Of a DNA stretch of 64,000 nt, positions 38,371 through 46,312 are shown one piece after another. A model generated the notes under the pieces. That model made no database searches. It saw nothing but the letters and a program-made list of their open reading frames with translations, and was not told where the DNA came from. Source of the DNA: Edaphobacter sp. (GTDB lineage Bacteria > Acidobacteriota > Terriglobia > Terriglobales > Acidobacteriaceae); contig JAOAPB010000122.1 in the NCBI GenBank assembly GCA_025462645.1, positions 1-64,000 on the forward strand, given 5' to 3'. Position 1 is the first letter of the stretch, and the number at the start of each line of letters is the position of its first letter. A program made the translations under genes and the position numbers.

Positions 38371-39252
38371 ATGCCAAAAAATCCAGACCCACGCGAGGTA
38401 GGCCCAAAGCCTCCCTTTGCTGAACAACAGCAGAGTCATCCCGGTACAGTGAAGCGAATGAATCCCCCCGCCGATCACGGTGAAAGCAGTTATGTAGGGA
38501 CCGGCAAACTCTTGGGCCAGGTCGCTATAGTTACGGGCGCTGACAGCGGTATAGGCCGCGCAGTGGCCATCGCGTTCGCAAGAGAAGGTGCGGATCTGGT
38601 TCTCTCGTATCTTCCGGAAGAGGAGGCTGACGCACTTGAGGTCTCCATCGTCATCCATGAAATGGGGCGCAAGGTCATCCAATTGCCTGGTGACATAGGT
38701 TTACCCGAATATGCAAAGTCTCTCGTTGCCGCTGCAATGGAGGAATTTGGTCATCTTGACATCCTGGTCAATAATGCTGGATTTCAGATGACACATAACA
38801 AGATCGAAGAGATTCCAGTGGAAGAGTTTGAACACACCTTCCGCACAAATGTCTTTGGAACCTTCTTCCTCACGCAGGCCGCGCTGCCAGAGATGAAGCC
38901 GGGCAGCTCGATCATCAACACCACTTCGATCCAGGCATTTGAACCGGGAGAGCAGCTCGTCGCCTATGCTGCGACCAAGGCGGCAATCGCAAATATGACG
39001 AAGAGCCTTGCAAAGCTTGCCGGCGAGCAAGGCATCCGCGTCAATGCCGTGGCACCTGGACCGGTCTGGACACCTCTGATTCCGTCCACGATGCCGACAG
39101 AAAAGGTAAAGTCTTTTGGCGAAAATACTCTCTTCAAACGGCCTGCTCAACCGATCGAAATCGCGAATGTATTCGTATTTCTTGCGTCTCCCGAAGCGAG
39201 TTATGTGTCGGGCGAGATTTACGGCGCAACCGGTGGCCGCACTCCACTATAG
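38371..39252 (+). CDS. Short-chain dehydrogenase, YdaD/YhdF general-stress type
   Basis: 293 residues. The 45-residue N-terminal lead (PPFAEQQQSHPGTVKRMNPPADHGE...YVGTGKLLGQVAIVTG) is characteristic of the YdaD/YhdF/YhxC subgroup of SDRs, known in Bacillus as general stress proteins. TGADSGIG coenzyme loop, NNAG, Ser in INTTSIQ, and catalytic YAATK are present, ending VSGEIYGATGG. GAGGGGGA precedes the ATG by 7-8 bases. It is the first of three same-strand genes (SDR, SIR2, SDR). Confidence 0.9.
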   Translation: MPKNPDPREVGPKPPFAEQQQSHPGTVKRMNPPADHGESSYVGTGKLLGQVAIVTGADSGIGRAVAIAFAREGADLVLSYLPEEEADALEVSIVIHEMGRKVIQLPGDIGLPEYAKSLVAAAMEEFGHLDILVNNAGFQMTHNKIEEIPVEEFEHTFRTNVFGTFFLTQAALPEMKPGSSIINTTSIQAFEPGEQLVAYAATKAAIANMTKSLAKLAGEQGIRVNAVAPGPVWTPLIPSTMPTEKVKSFGENTLFKRPAQPIEIANVFVFLASPEASYVSGEIYGATGGRTPL

Positions 39253-39271
39253 CAACCTTGGGGCTCAAGAT

Positions 39272-40150
39272 ATGACCAACATATCCAAGAGAACGGAGGG
39301 ACACCAGGCTCCTATCGATTCATTGGCTGCTGCGATAGCGACTAAGCAGGTGATTCTTTTTGTCGGTGGAGGAATCTCCCAATATCTCGGTCTGCCAAAT
39401 TTTCATGAGCTGATACGACATGTCGCCAACCAGATGAGATTTTCCGAAGCTGATCTCGATCTATCCGACTACCCGATCGTTGCAGAAGCTTACATGCTTC
39501 AACACGGCAAGTTGGGCGCGCTACGGAGTTGGATGGATGAAAGATGGCATCCCCCAACCATTGATGTCACCAAATCCGATATTCATAACCTCATCATCGA
39601 TCTCGATTTCTCCACCATCTATACGACCAACTACGACCGTTGGCTGGAAACTGCCTTTGCCGCCAGGAAAAAGCCATTTCACAAAATTGCAAACATGGCG
39701 GATCTGACCCACCATCCGGAAGATGCGACTGAGATCATCAAGTTTCACGGTGACTTTGAAGACGATGAATCCCTTGTCCTTACGGAGACGAGCTACTTCC
39801 AACGCATGGCTTTTGAGACGCCATTGGACATTCGCCTCCGAGCAGATTGCCTGGCCCGTCCGTTATTGTTCATTGGATATAGCCTCCACGATATAAACAC
39901 ACGGTATCTCCTTTTTCGCCTTCAGGAGCTCTGGAAGAATTCAGCGTTTGTCGAGCAGCGACCCAAGTCCTACATCTTCATGGCACAGCCGAATGAAGCT
40001 CAGGAGATTGTGCTTCGCAGCCGAGGTATTGAGCCGATCCTCGCAGAAAAGGATGATCCAGGACTCGCTACTGCTGAGTTTCTGCGGCAGCTTTATAAAG
40101 CGGTTGTGGATGTAGGACGAGTGAAAAAGCGCACCCCGAGGACTCGCTGA
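39272..40150 (+). CDS. SIR2-family NAD-binding protein
   Basis: 292 residues from ATG 39272, 19 bases after the SDR stop. SIR2-like features: VILFVGGGISQYLGLPNFHELI (coenzyme loop), IYTTNYDRWLE (conserved Asn-Asp), IIKFHGDF (catalytic His), and the GYSLHDINTRYLLFRL ending seen in SIR2_2/SIR2-like domains. Family knowledge: stand-alone or fused SIR2-like domains of this type occur as NAD-depleting effectors in phage defence (Thoeris ThsA, SIR2-HerA, DSR). No sensor partner is visible: neighbours are SDRs. It may therefore be a solitary effector or have another role. GC content is lower than the housekeeping genes. Confidence 0.8.
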   Translation: MTNISKRTEGHQAPIDSLAAAIATKQVILFVGGGISQYLGLPNFHELIRHVANQMRFSEADLDLSDYPIVAEAYMLQHGKLGALRSWMDERWHPPTIDVTKSDIHNLIIDLDFSTIYTTNYDRWLETAFAARKKPFHKIANMADLTHHPEDATEIIKFHGDFEDDESLVLTETSYFQRMAFETPLDIRLRADCLARPLLFIGYSLHDINTRYLLFRLQELWKNSAFVEQRPKSYIFMAQPNEAQEIVLRSRGIEPILAEKDDPGLATAEFLRQLYKAVVDVGRVKKRTPRTR

Positions 40151-40293
40151 GTCAAAAATCGTCCGTATGCGAAGAAGAGCGCCGCTAGAAAATTCATCTC
40201 CGAAGAAACTGCTTCCCGACAATCCCCCGATCCTATGTTTGCATCTGACTGGATGATTGATCGCACGCATATCGAAGAGCGGGAGCATAAGTC

Positions 40294-41094
40294 ATGGAAG
40301 ATAAGCTGGCTTTAGTGACGGGCGCATCGAGTGGAATCGGTTATGAGTTAGCAAACGAATTGGCAAATAGGGGCTATGACTTGGTGGTCGCCTCGGCAGG
40401 AGAGAGACTAAGCACTGCTGCACAGGATCTTCGCAGTCACGGCCATCAAGTATTTGATATCAACGCCGATTTGGCAACAAGAGAGGGCGTTGACCGCCTA
40501 TGGCAAGAAGTAGAAGCCATTGGTCGTCCGCTTGACATTGCATGTATCAATGCGGGGGTAGGCGTCGGTGGTCTCTTCCAGGAGACTGATCTCGATGCTG
40601 AGTTGAACATGGTTGAACTCAATTGTGTCGGCACCGTACAACTGGCTAAGAGAGTAGTACGTCAGATGGTGGGTCTCGGTGCCGGTAGAATCTTGTTTAC
40701 TGCTTCAATTGCTGGCGAGATGGTAGCGCCACGCGAAGCGGTCTATGCGGCTACAAAGGCATTTGTTCTCTCGTTTGCTCATAGTCTTAGGTATGAGTTG
40801 AAGGACAGTGGCATTACCGTTACGGCTCTCCAACCGGGTCCGACCGACACGGATTTCTTCCATCGAGCAGGCATGGATGATACTGACGTGGGACAGAAGG
40901 GCAAATCTGAAAGCCAGCCCGACGACGTAGCACGTCAGGGTATCGACGCCCTGGTGGCAGGAAAAGACCATGTCTACGCAGCCTCCCTCAAGACCAAACT
41001 GGAGGGTGCACTCGCCAACGTTATACCTGGAACTGTCAAAGGTGCCATGCACGAGAAGATGGCAAAGCCAAGTAACGAAAATAGTAGTTCGTAG
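40294..41094 (+). CDS. Short-chain dehydrogenase/reductase
   Basis: 266 residues. LALVTGASSGIGYELANELA coenzyme loop, INAGVGVGG, TASIAGEMV with the catalytic Ser, YAATK and ALQPGPTDTDFFHRAG. Closest in style to DltE-like SDRs. GGGAG lies about 9-10 bases upstream of the ATG. It follows the SIR2 gene by 143 bases; an hairpin terminator comes right after its stop. Substrate unknown. Confidence 0.87.
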   Translation: MEDKLALVTGASSGIGYELANELANRGYDLVVASAGERLSTAAQDLRSHGHQVFDINADLATREGVDRLWQEVEAIGRPLDIACINAGVGVGGLFQETDLDAELNMVELNCVGTVQLAKRVVRQMVGLGAGRILFTASIAGEMVAPREAVYAATKAFVLSFAHSLRYELKDSGITVTALQPGPTDTDFFHRAGMDDTDVGQKGKSESQPDDVARQGIDALVAGKDHVYAASLKTKLEGALANVIPGTVKGAMHEKMAKPSNENSSS

Positions 41095-41101
41095 GGAAAG
41101 T

Positions 41102-41130
41102 AAAGGCTTGCGTCTACAGGCCTTTTCTTT
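41102..41130 (+). terminator. Rho-independent terminator after SDR gene
   Basis: AAAGGC (41102-41107) pairs with GCCTTT (41120-41125), followed by TCTTTGCTTTT. It ends the SDR-SIR2-SDR run. Confidence 0.65.
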
Positions 41131-41215
41131 GCTTTTAGCGAAGTGAGAGAACACGCACTATTTGAATGTATGCGTCTATCCGAGACTAAGTCATGACAGA
41201 ACCTGCGACAGGTAC

Positions 41216-44200
41216 TTAGAAGACGTACTTTGCCGAAAGTTGCATGCGGCGAGGACTGTTGTTTACGACGCCATCAGTGGCTGCGTTCAGGCGGCCAAAG
41301 ACAGCGGACTGAATGCTCTGCGAGCCGAAGGTATCGTACGTGATATTGTTTGCGAGGTTCTGCGCCTCGAGCCGAAGCTGAAGATACTGTTCGTGATAGG
41401 TAGTGAAGCTCTTCGACAGGGTAGCATCCACGTTCCAGACGGCCGCTTGACGAAAATAGTTACGCCCAAGATTGCTGTTCTGGCCGGCCGCGGGAACATA
41501 GAACTGTGCCTTCTGTGCTGGAGTGAGGAAGCTGAGCGTCCCGGTGGAATCGAGCTGGATGTGACCCATATGCGGACTGCAACCGGTGCAGGAGGCCGGC
41601 GTCTGTACGCTTCCCGAGAAGGTGTTTGAGCCGGAGTAGAACGTGATGGGACGGCCGGAGTACCAGTTGCCATCGCCGGCGATCTGCCATCCTCCAATAA
41701 CGGTATCAACAGCGCGGTTCCAGTTGCGGCCAATCCACCTGCCACGGCCGAAGGGGAGATCGTAGACCCAGTTTCCTGCCACGGTATGCGTGTTATCGAA
41801 GTCCGCCGGGGCGTAGTTCAAGCGAGGGGTGTGATAGTCGAAGGGCGTGGCAGCTGCGCTCTGCGTGCTTCCAGTCGCGACCGTAGTAAACGCAGGATCG
41901 AACGAACGCACATCCAGCGTCTTCGAGTAGACATAGTTTGCCTGGAAGAGGAAGCCACGGAAGAAGCGCCTCTCAATTTGCAGCTGCAGGCCGTTGTAGT
42001 TGGAGTAGTCGCGAGTCTGAAGGACATTGAGTCCACCGAGATACTGCGAGTACGGTTTGAAGAACGTGGCCGGCAGGTTGGAAGAGACAACAAGCGGTTT
42101 ACCGTTCGGCGCGTCAGCAGTCGGATTCTGGAGACGTGTCGCCAGCGAGTTGGCGAGGCCCGCTACGTTATTCAGCGCGAGATTAGAAGCATAGTTGCGC
42201 CTGATAAAGGCTGCACCGGTCTCGCCTCCGATGCGACGTGTATCGGAGGAGATAATCTGCGTCATAAGAGCGCTATCGCCACCAGACTGAACAGTCTGAA
42301 AAGCCTGAAGGAAACCGTTGCTGTTGATCTCGCTCTGGTTCGTGTCATAACCGCCATAGAGGCCGGTGCCATGATTGCCGATGTAGGTGACGGTGAAGAC
42401 CGTATTCTTCGCGATCTCGTGTTGTATGCTGAGGCCCCACATGGTTACGGCTGGCGTCTTCATGTTTGGATCGGCCACGGTGAGCGCGCCGGAGCTATAG
42501 ACTGGCGGCGTGCGAAGGGCCAGCGGGGTGAGGCTGGGAACAGGAGCCTTCCAGTTCTGGGCACGGAGACCTTGGGTATTGGTGGTGCCGAACTTGTCCT
42601 GTCCAGAGGTTGCATCTGTCAATTGATAGGTAAGGCCCGGCATGCCCTGGAAGACACTGGACGAGAACGAGAAGGAGTTGATGCGGTCATAAGCGATGCG
42701 GAAGTTACCGCGAATCGAGGTCTTGCCCGTCTTGAAAGGGTCCCAGGCAAAGCCAACGGAGGGTCCGAAGTTGTTCCAGTCGTTGTTGTAGTACTTGCCG
42801 GGCACAAAGGAGATCGCCGCGCCCGCACTCTGCCCATAGGAAAGCGGAACGCTGGGCACAAGACCGGGCGCACCTTTGAACTGGGGAGCCATGCGAGCAT
42901 CCAGACGGACGCCGTAGTCGAGGACAAGGTTGGGAAGAACCTTCCATGAATCCTGAATGTAAAAATCGTACTCCGGCCAGCGGTGATCCATGATGTTGAT
43001 GCTGCCGGTGGTTTTGAAGGCAGAGCCATCGGAATTAGAGACGTATCCCGCGGCGATGGTGCCGATACGACCTAGTAAATCGTTGGTTGCGCTGTAGAGA
43101 TTGGGCAGATCGGTCGCGGCGTTAATATGATCGGCGGCTGCGGTGGGAGTGTTGTAGTAGCGAGGATCGACCGGATTATTCGAAGTCGAGAAGGCGACCT
43201 GCGGGATGGCATTGAGAACACCGATAGAGCCGCGGTGATCGATCTCGCGCCCATAGCGGAAGTTGATGCCGGCCTTGATGGTGTGTGCGCTCTTCACCCA
43301 TGTGAAGTTATCGGCTAACTGATAGGTGGTGAGATAGCGATTGTTTGAGATATAGGTACTACGCGGCGAGACCACAACCGAGGCAGGAGACGCGCTACTG
43401 AGGTTAGTGTAGCTATTGAAGTTGAATGGAGTGTTCACAGAGGAATCGAGTGCCGGGTTTACGAAGGAGTAGCCGAACCGGTTCATCCCAAGGAGAAACT
43501 CATTCGTAACAGTCGGTGTGATATTGACGCGATAGCCAAGGCCCAGATTACGCGGCTGGCGTAGCGTGTTTACCACGGCAGGCGCGCCCGGGAACGTCTG
43601 CAGGCCACCATTGGTACCATCCGCATAGGTGTTCTGATGACCGGAGTACCAGCGGCCAAAGATGGAATGCCGCGTGTTGAAGATATGGTCGATCTTGTAA
43701 GTGGTATCTACCTGCTTATCGGTGGCGGGCGCCGAAAAAGTATAGCCCGCGACGTTGAAGCCATCACCGATGGTGAAGTTGTTCGGCAGAGGAGCGAGCG
43801 CGAGGTACTTCTGTACGGCTGGATCGAGACCAACGTGGAAGGGATCGTTGGCGACCATGTTGTAGGTGCCGAAGGGAACAACCGGATTACCGCCGGCATT
43901 CACGGATGCGCCAGCGGAACCGGCCGGATTGTTCTTGCCGCCTGTGCTGTAACGGAAGAGCCCCTGTCTCGCCGACGCGGTGTAGACACCGCGCGTGATG
44001 ACAGTCGTCTGCGTGGCATGGAGCAGTTCAACGTTGACGAAGAAGAAGGTCTTGTCCTTGAAGATGGGTCCGCCAAGGGATCCACCGGGAACATTCTGCA
44101 CGTACTGCCCGCGTGGCAATCCAGCCGCCTTTGCTGCGGCGGTGTTGGCGCGCAGGAAGGGCGATTGATAAAACCAGAAGAGATTTCCGTGGAACCTGTT

Positions 44201-44932
44201 GCTTCCGGAACGAGTGACCATGACGACCTGGCCTCCCGAGTTACGCCCATACTCAGGCGTGAAGTTTGAGGTGAGGACACGGAACTCCGAGAGCATATCC
44301 GGGTTCAGGTGGGTCGGCGAGGAGTTGCCGCCGCCAGCGCTGCTCTCGTTGATGTCAACTCCATCGAGCGTATAGTTCCAGGCTCGGTCTCGCGAGCCAT
44401 TCACACTGATCTGGCCACCCGTTGCATTTGCTCCACTCGCCACCACACCCGGAATCAGCGTAACCAGCGAGATGGGATTGCGACCACGCGTCCCGACGAT
44501 GGGAAGTTGCGTCAGCGTGATATTGTCGACGATCCCGCCGAAGTTCCCCGAGGACTCTGTCTGGACAAGATCGTACCCACCCTGCACCTCCACCGTCTGA
44601 TCCGTTGCCCCGATGCCGAGCACTGCATTCACCGTCGTTGGCAGGCCGATACTCAGCACATTTCCTGTTGAGATAAAGGTCTTGAACGCCGGCATGGTCA
44701 CACGGACGGTGTAGTTCCCAATCTGCAAGCTGTCGAAGACATACTCTCCCTTGCTGCCTGACGTCGTCATGTAGGTCGCATTCGTGCCCTCCTTGATTGC
44801 CGTCACGGAGGCGCCAGACACGAGAGCCCCACTGGTATCCGTTACGACTCCAGCGATTCGGCTGGTTGTACCTTGAGCCAAACCCGCGATAGAGCCAACC
44901 AGCAGTAGGGACAAACAGAGAATTCGCTTCAT
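41216..44932 (-). CDS. Oar-like TonB-dependent outer-membrane receptor
   Basis: 1238 residues from the ATG at 44932, preceded by GAGGAG; seven in-frame codons upstream are not supported. A signal peptide (KRILCLSLLLVGSIAGLAQ) is followed by a carboxypeptidase-regulatory domain (SRIAGVVTDTSGALVSGASVTAIKEGTN), a plug (GGQVVMVTRSGSNRFHGNLFWFY) and a large barrel ending LQLSAKYVF. Divergent from the RpiR-type regulator gene across 487 bases that hold a perfect 10-bp inverted repeat, so the receptor is a plausible target of that regulator. Substrate unknown; the adjacent S9 peptidase hints at peptide-containing material (inference). Confidence 0.9.
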   Translation of the reverse strand: MKRILCLSLLLVGSIAGLAQGTTSRIAGVVTDTSGALVSGASVTAIKEGTNATYMTTSGSKGEYVFDSLQIGNYTVRVTMPAFKTFISTGNVLSIGLPTTVNAVLGIGATDQTVEVQGGYDLVQTESSGNFGGIVDNITLTQLPIVGTRGRNPISLVTLIPGVVASGANATGGQISVNGSRDRAWNYTLDGVDINESSAGGGNSSPTHLNPDMLSEFRVLTSNFTPEYGRNSGGQVVMVTRSGSNRFHGNLFWFYQSPFLRANTAAAKAAGLPRGQYVQNVPGGSLGGPIFKDKTFFFVNVELLHATQTTVITRGVYTASARQGLFRYSTGGKNNPAGSAGASVNAGGNPVVPFGTYNMVANDPFHVGLDPAVQKYLALAPLPNNFTIGDGFNVAGYTFSAPATDKQVDTTYKIDHIFNTRHSIFGRWYSGHQNTYADGTNGGLQTFPGAPAVVNTLRQPRNLGLGYRVNITPTVTNEFLLGMNRFGYSFVNPALDSSVNTPFNFNSYTNLSSASPASVVVSPRSTYISNNRYLTTYQLADNFTWVKSAHTIKAGINFRYGREIDHRGSIGVLNAIPQVAFSTSNNPVDPRYYNTPTAAADHINAATDLPNLYSATNDLLGRIGTIAAGYVSNSDGSAFKTTGSINIMDHRWPEYDFYIQDSWKVLPNLVLDYGVRLDARMAPQFKGAPGLVPSVPLSYGQSAGAAISFVPGKYYNNDWNNFGPSVGFAWDPFKTGKTSIRGNFRIAYDRINSFSFSSSVFQGMPGLTYQLTDATSGQDKFGTTNTQGLRAQNWKAPVPSLTPLALRTPPVYSSGALTVADPNMKTPAVTMWGLSIQHEIAKNTVFTVTYIGNHGTGLYGGYDTNQSEINSNGFLQAFQTVQSGGDSALMTQIISSDTRRIGGETGAAFIRRNYASNLALNNVAGLANSLATRLQNPTADAPNGKPLVVSSNLPATFFKPYSQYLGGLNVLQTRDYSNYNGLQLQIERRFFRGFLFQANYVYSKTLDVRSFDPAFTTVATGSTQSAAATPFDYHTPRLNYAPADFDNTHTVAGNWVYDLPFGRGRWIGRNWNRAVDTVIGGWQIAGDGNWYSGRPITFYSGSNTFSGSVQTPASCTGCSPHMGHIQLDSTGTLSFLTPAQKAQFYVPAAGQNSNLGRNYFRQAAVWNVDATLSKSFTTYHEQYLQLRLEAQNLANNITYDTFGSQSIQSAVFGRLNAATDGVVNNSPRRMQLSAKYVF

Positions 44933-45419
44933 GAGATCGCTCCTCGAGGACAATCGTTCCTATCTGCCAATCGGCGGCTTATAGATGATGTGGGTTCGAT
45001 AGACGCACATGGAAAAGGCTGTATTCTCGCCTTCGTACGGGCAAGAGCACCCCTTCAACATCTGCGAATTGTCAGGCAGGAACGCGTCATGGCGTCACCG
45101 GATCTGACCACTGAAGATCAGCGGTCGCCGACTCAGATTTTTTGGCACATCAGACTGGGGGCAAATAATTCCGCAGCTGGTCGCGGATCGTTTGATTCAA
45201 ATGGTACAGATGTTCCCAAAAGTGATGTAACGTTAACCCGACGTTACATCGGTGTCAAGAGGATTTTCAACGAAGCGGACGAGCGTAGCCAACAATGAAT
45301 AAGAGTTAACCCGCTCGCCAAAACCCCACTTGGGCGACAGCACAGAGCGATTGCACCTTGAGAGAGGTGGAGCATTAAGAGTAGTTGACACTGGCGTGTC
45401 CAGCGACGAACGTAGTCCT
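44933..45419. other. Regulatory intergenic region, receptor / RpiR regulator
   Basis: 487 bases between divergent genes. Contains CTATAA-type sequence about 45 bases upstream of the receptor start (minus strand) and the perfect inverted repeat at 45224-45250. A TTG at 45330 could be an alternative start for the regulator. No other gene seen. Confidence 0.5.
45224..45250. promoter_or_regulatory. Perfect inverted repeat, probable RpiR-family operator
   Basis: GATGTAACGT, 7-base spacer, ACGTTACATC: ten of ten positions pair. It lies between the receptor and the regulator gene, as expected for an operator serving both. No second copy was noticed in the window. Confidence 0.7.
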
Positions 45420-46298
45420 ATGCCGACCAGAAGAGAAACGAAGGATCTGTCATCTTCGCATGCGCCACTACTCTCACTCGACCAGTTGAGCAGCAAGCGT
45501 CAGGACATCATCCGACCCGTTCTCGAGTGCCCGCGCGAGTTCGTCCTGTTGAATGTGCGCGACATGGCGCGCCGTCTCGCGACCGGCCCGACGGCCATTG
45601 TGCGCATCGTGCAGGCTTTGGGATTCGAAAGCTACAAGGACTTCCAGCACTACCTTCACGACCTCTCCGTCACCAGTTCAACCATCCTCGACAGCATGAA
45701 GGCTGCTGGCAATTCAACGCAGAATCCTAAATTCCTTGGCAATGCAAGAAAGCAGATCCAGCAGAATCTCGCATTCGTCCACGACCACGTCGATCTGCAA
45801 CAGGTCCAGCGAATTGCCACTCGTATTCATAAAGCAAATCGAGTTCTGCTTCTCGGCGGCGACATGGCGTCTTCGCTCGTCACCTATATGGAATATCACC
45901 TGACCATCGCCGGCCTTCCTGTATTCGCGGCAGTGGCACCGGGGCGCGCGACCCATCTAGCTCGCTCTACCACGCAGCGAGATATCGTGATCGGTATCAG
46001 CTTCCGTCGCGGACTTCGCATGACGATCGAAGGTATAGAGAGAGCCCGACAGAATGGCGCTTACTGCGTCGGCATCACGGACTCCACACTGTCTCCCTTG
46101 GCCCGTTTCTCCAACGAACTGTTCATCGTACCGATCAACAGTCTGTCTTTCGCGGCAAGCTATGTCGCCCCCCTCGCTTTGATCGATCTCATCACCGCAG
46201 GCGTCGGCAGCCTCAGGCGCAAGCAGGTCGTCGACCGGCTCAAAGAGGCTGATCAGGAACAGAAACACGGCCACCGGTGGTATCAAACAGAATCTTGA
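45420..46298 (+). CDS. MurR/RpiR family transcriptional regulator
   Basis: 292 residues from ATG 45420 (a TTG at 45330 would add 30). N-terminal HTH_6 domain (about 20-95; VRDMARRLATGPTAIVRIVQALGFESYKDFQHYL) and a C-terminal SIS sugar-phosphate-binding domain (about 125-265; ANRVLLLGGDMASSLVTYMEYHL, DIVIGISFRRGLRMTIEGI). RpiR regulators sense phosphosugars such as N-acetylmuramate or N-acetylglucosamine phosphates. The S9 peptidase gene starts 14 bases later, so the two are cotranscribed; the inverted repeat upstream suggests autoregulation. No sugar-kinase or etherase gene is adjacent. Confidence 0.88.
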   Translation: MPTRRETKDLSSSHAPLLSLDQLSSKRQDIIRPVLECPREFVLLNVRDMARRLATGPTAIVRIVQALGFESYKDFQHYLHDLSVTSSTILDSMKAAGNSTQNPKFLGNARKQIQQNLAFVHDHVDLQQVQRIATRIHKANRVLLLGGDMASSLVTYMEYHLTIAGLPVFAAVAPGRATHLARSTTQRDIVIGISFRRGLRMTIEGIERARQNGAYCVGITDSTLSPLARFSNELFIVPINSLSFAASYVAPLALIDLITAGVGSLRRKQVVDRLKEADQEQKHGHRWYQTES

Positions 46299-46312
46299 CG
46301 CGGAGGTCTTGC

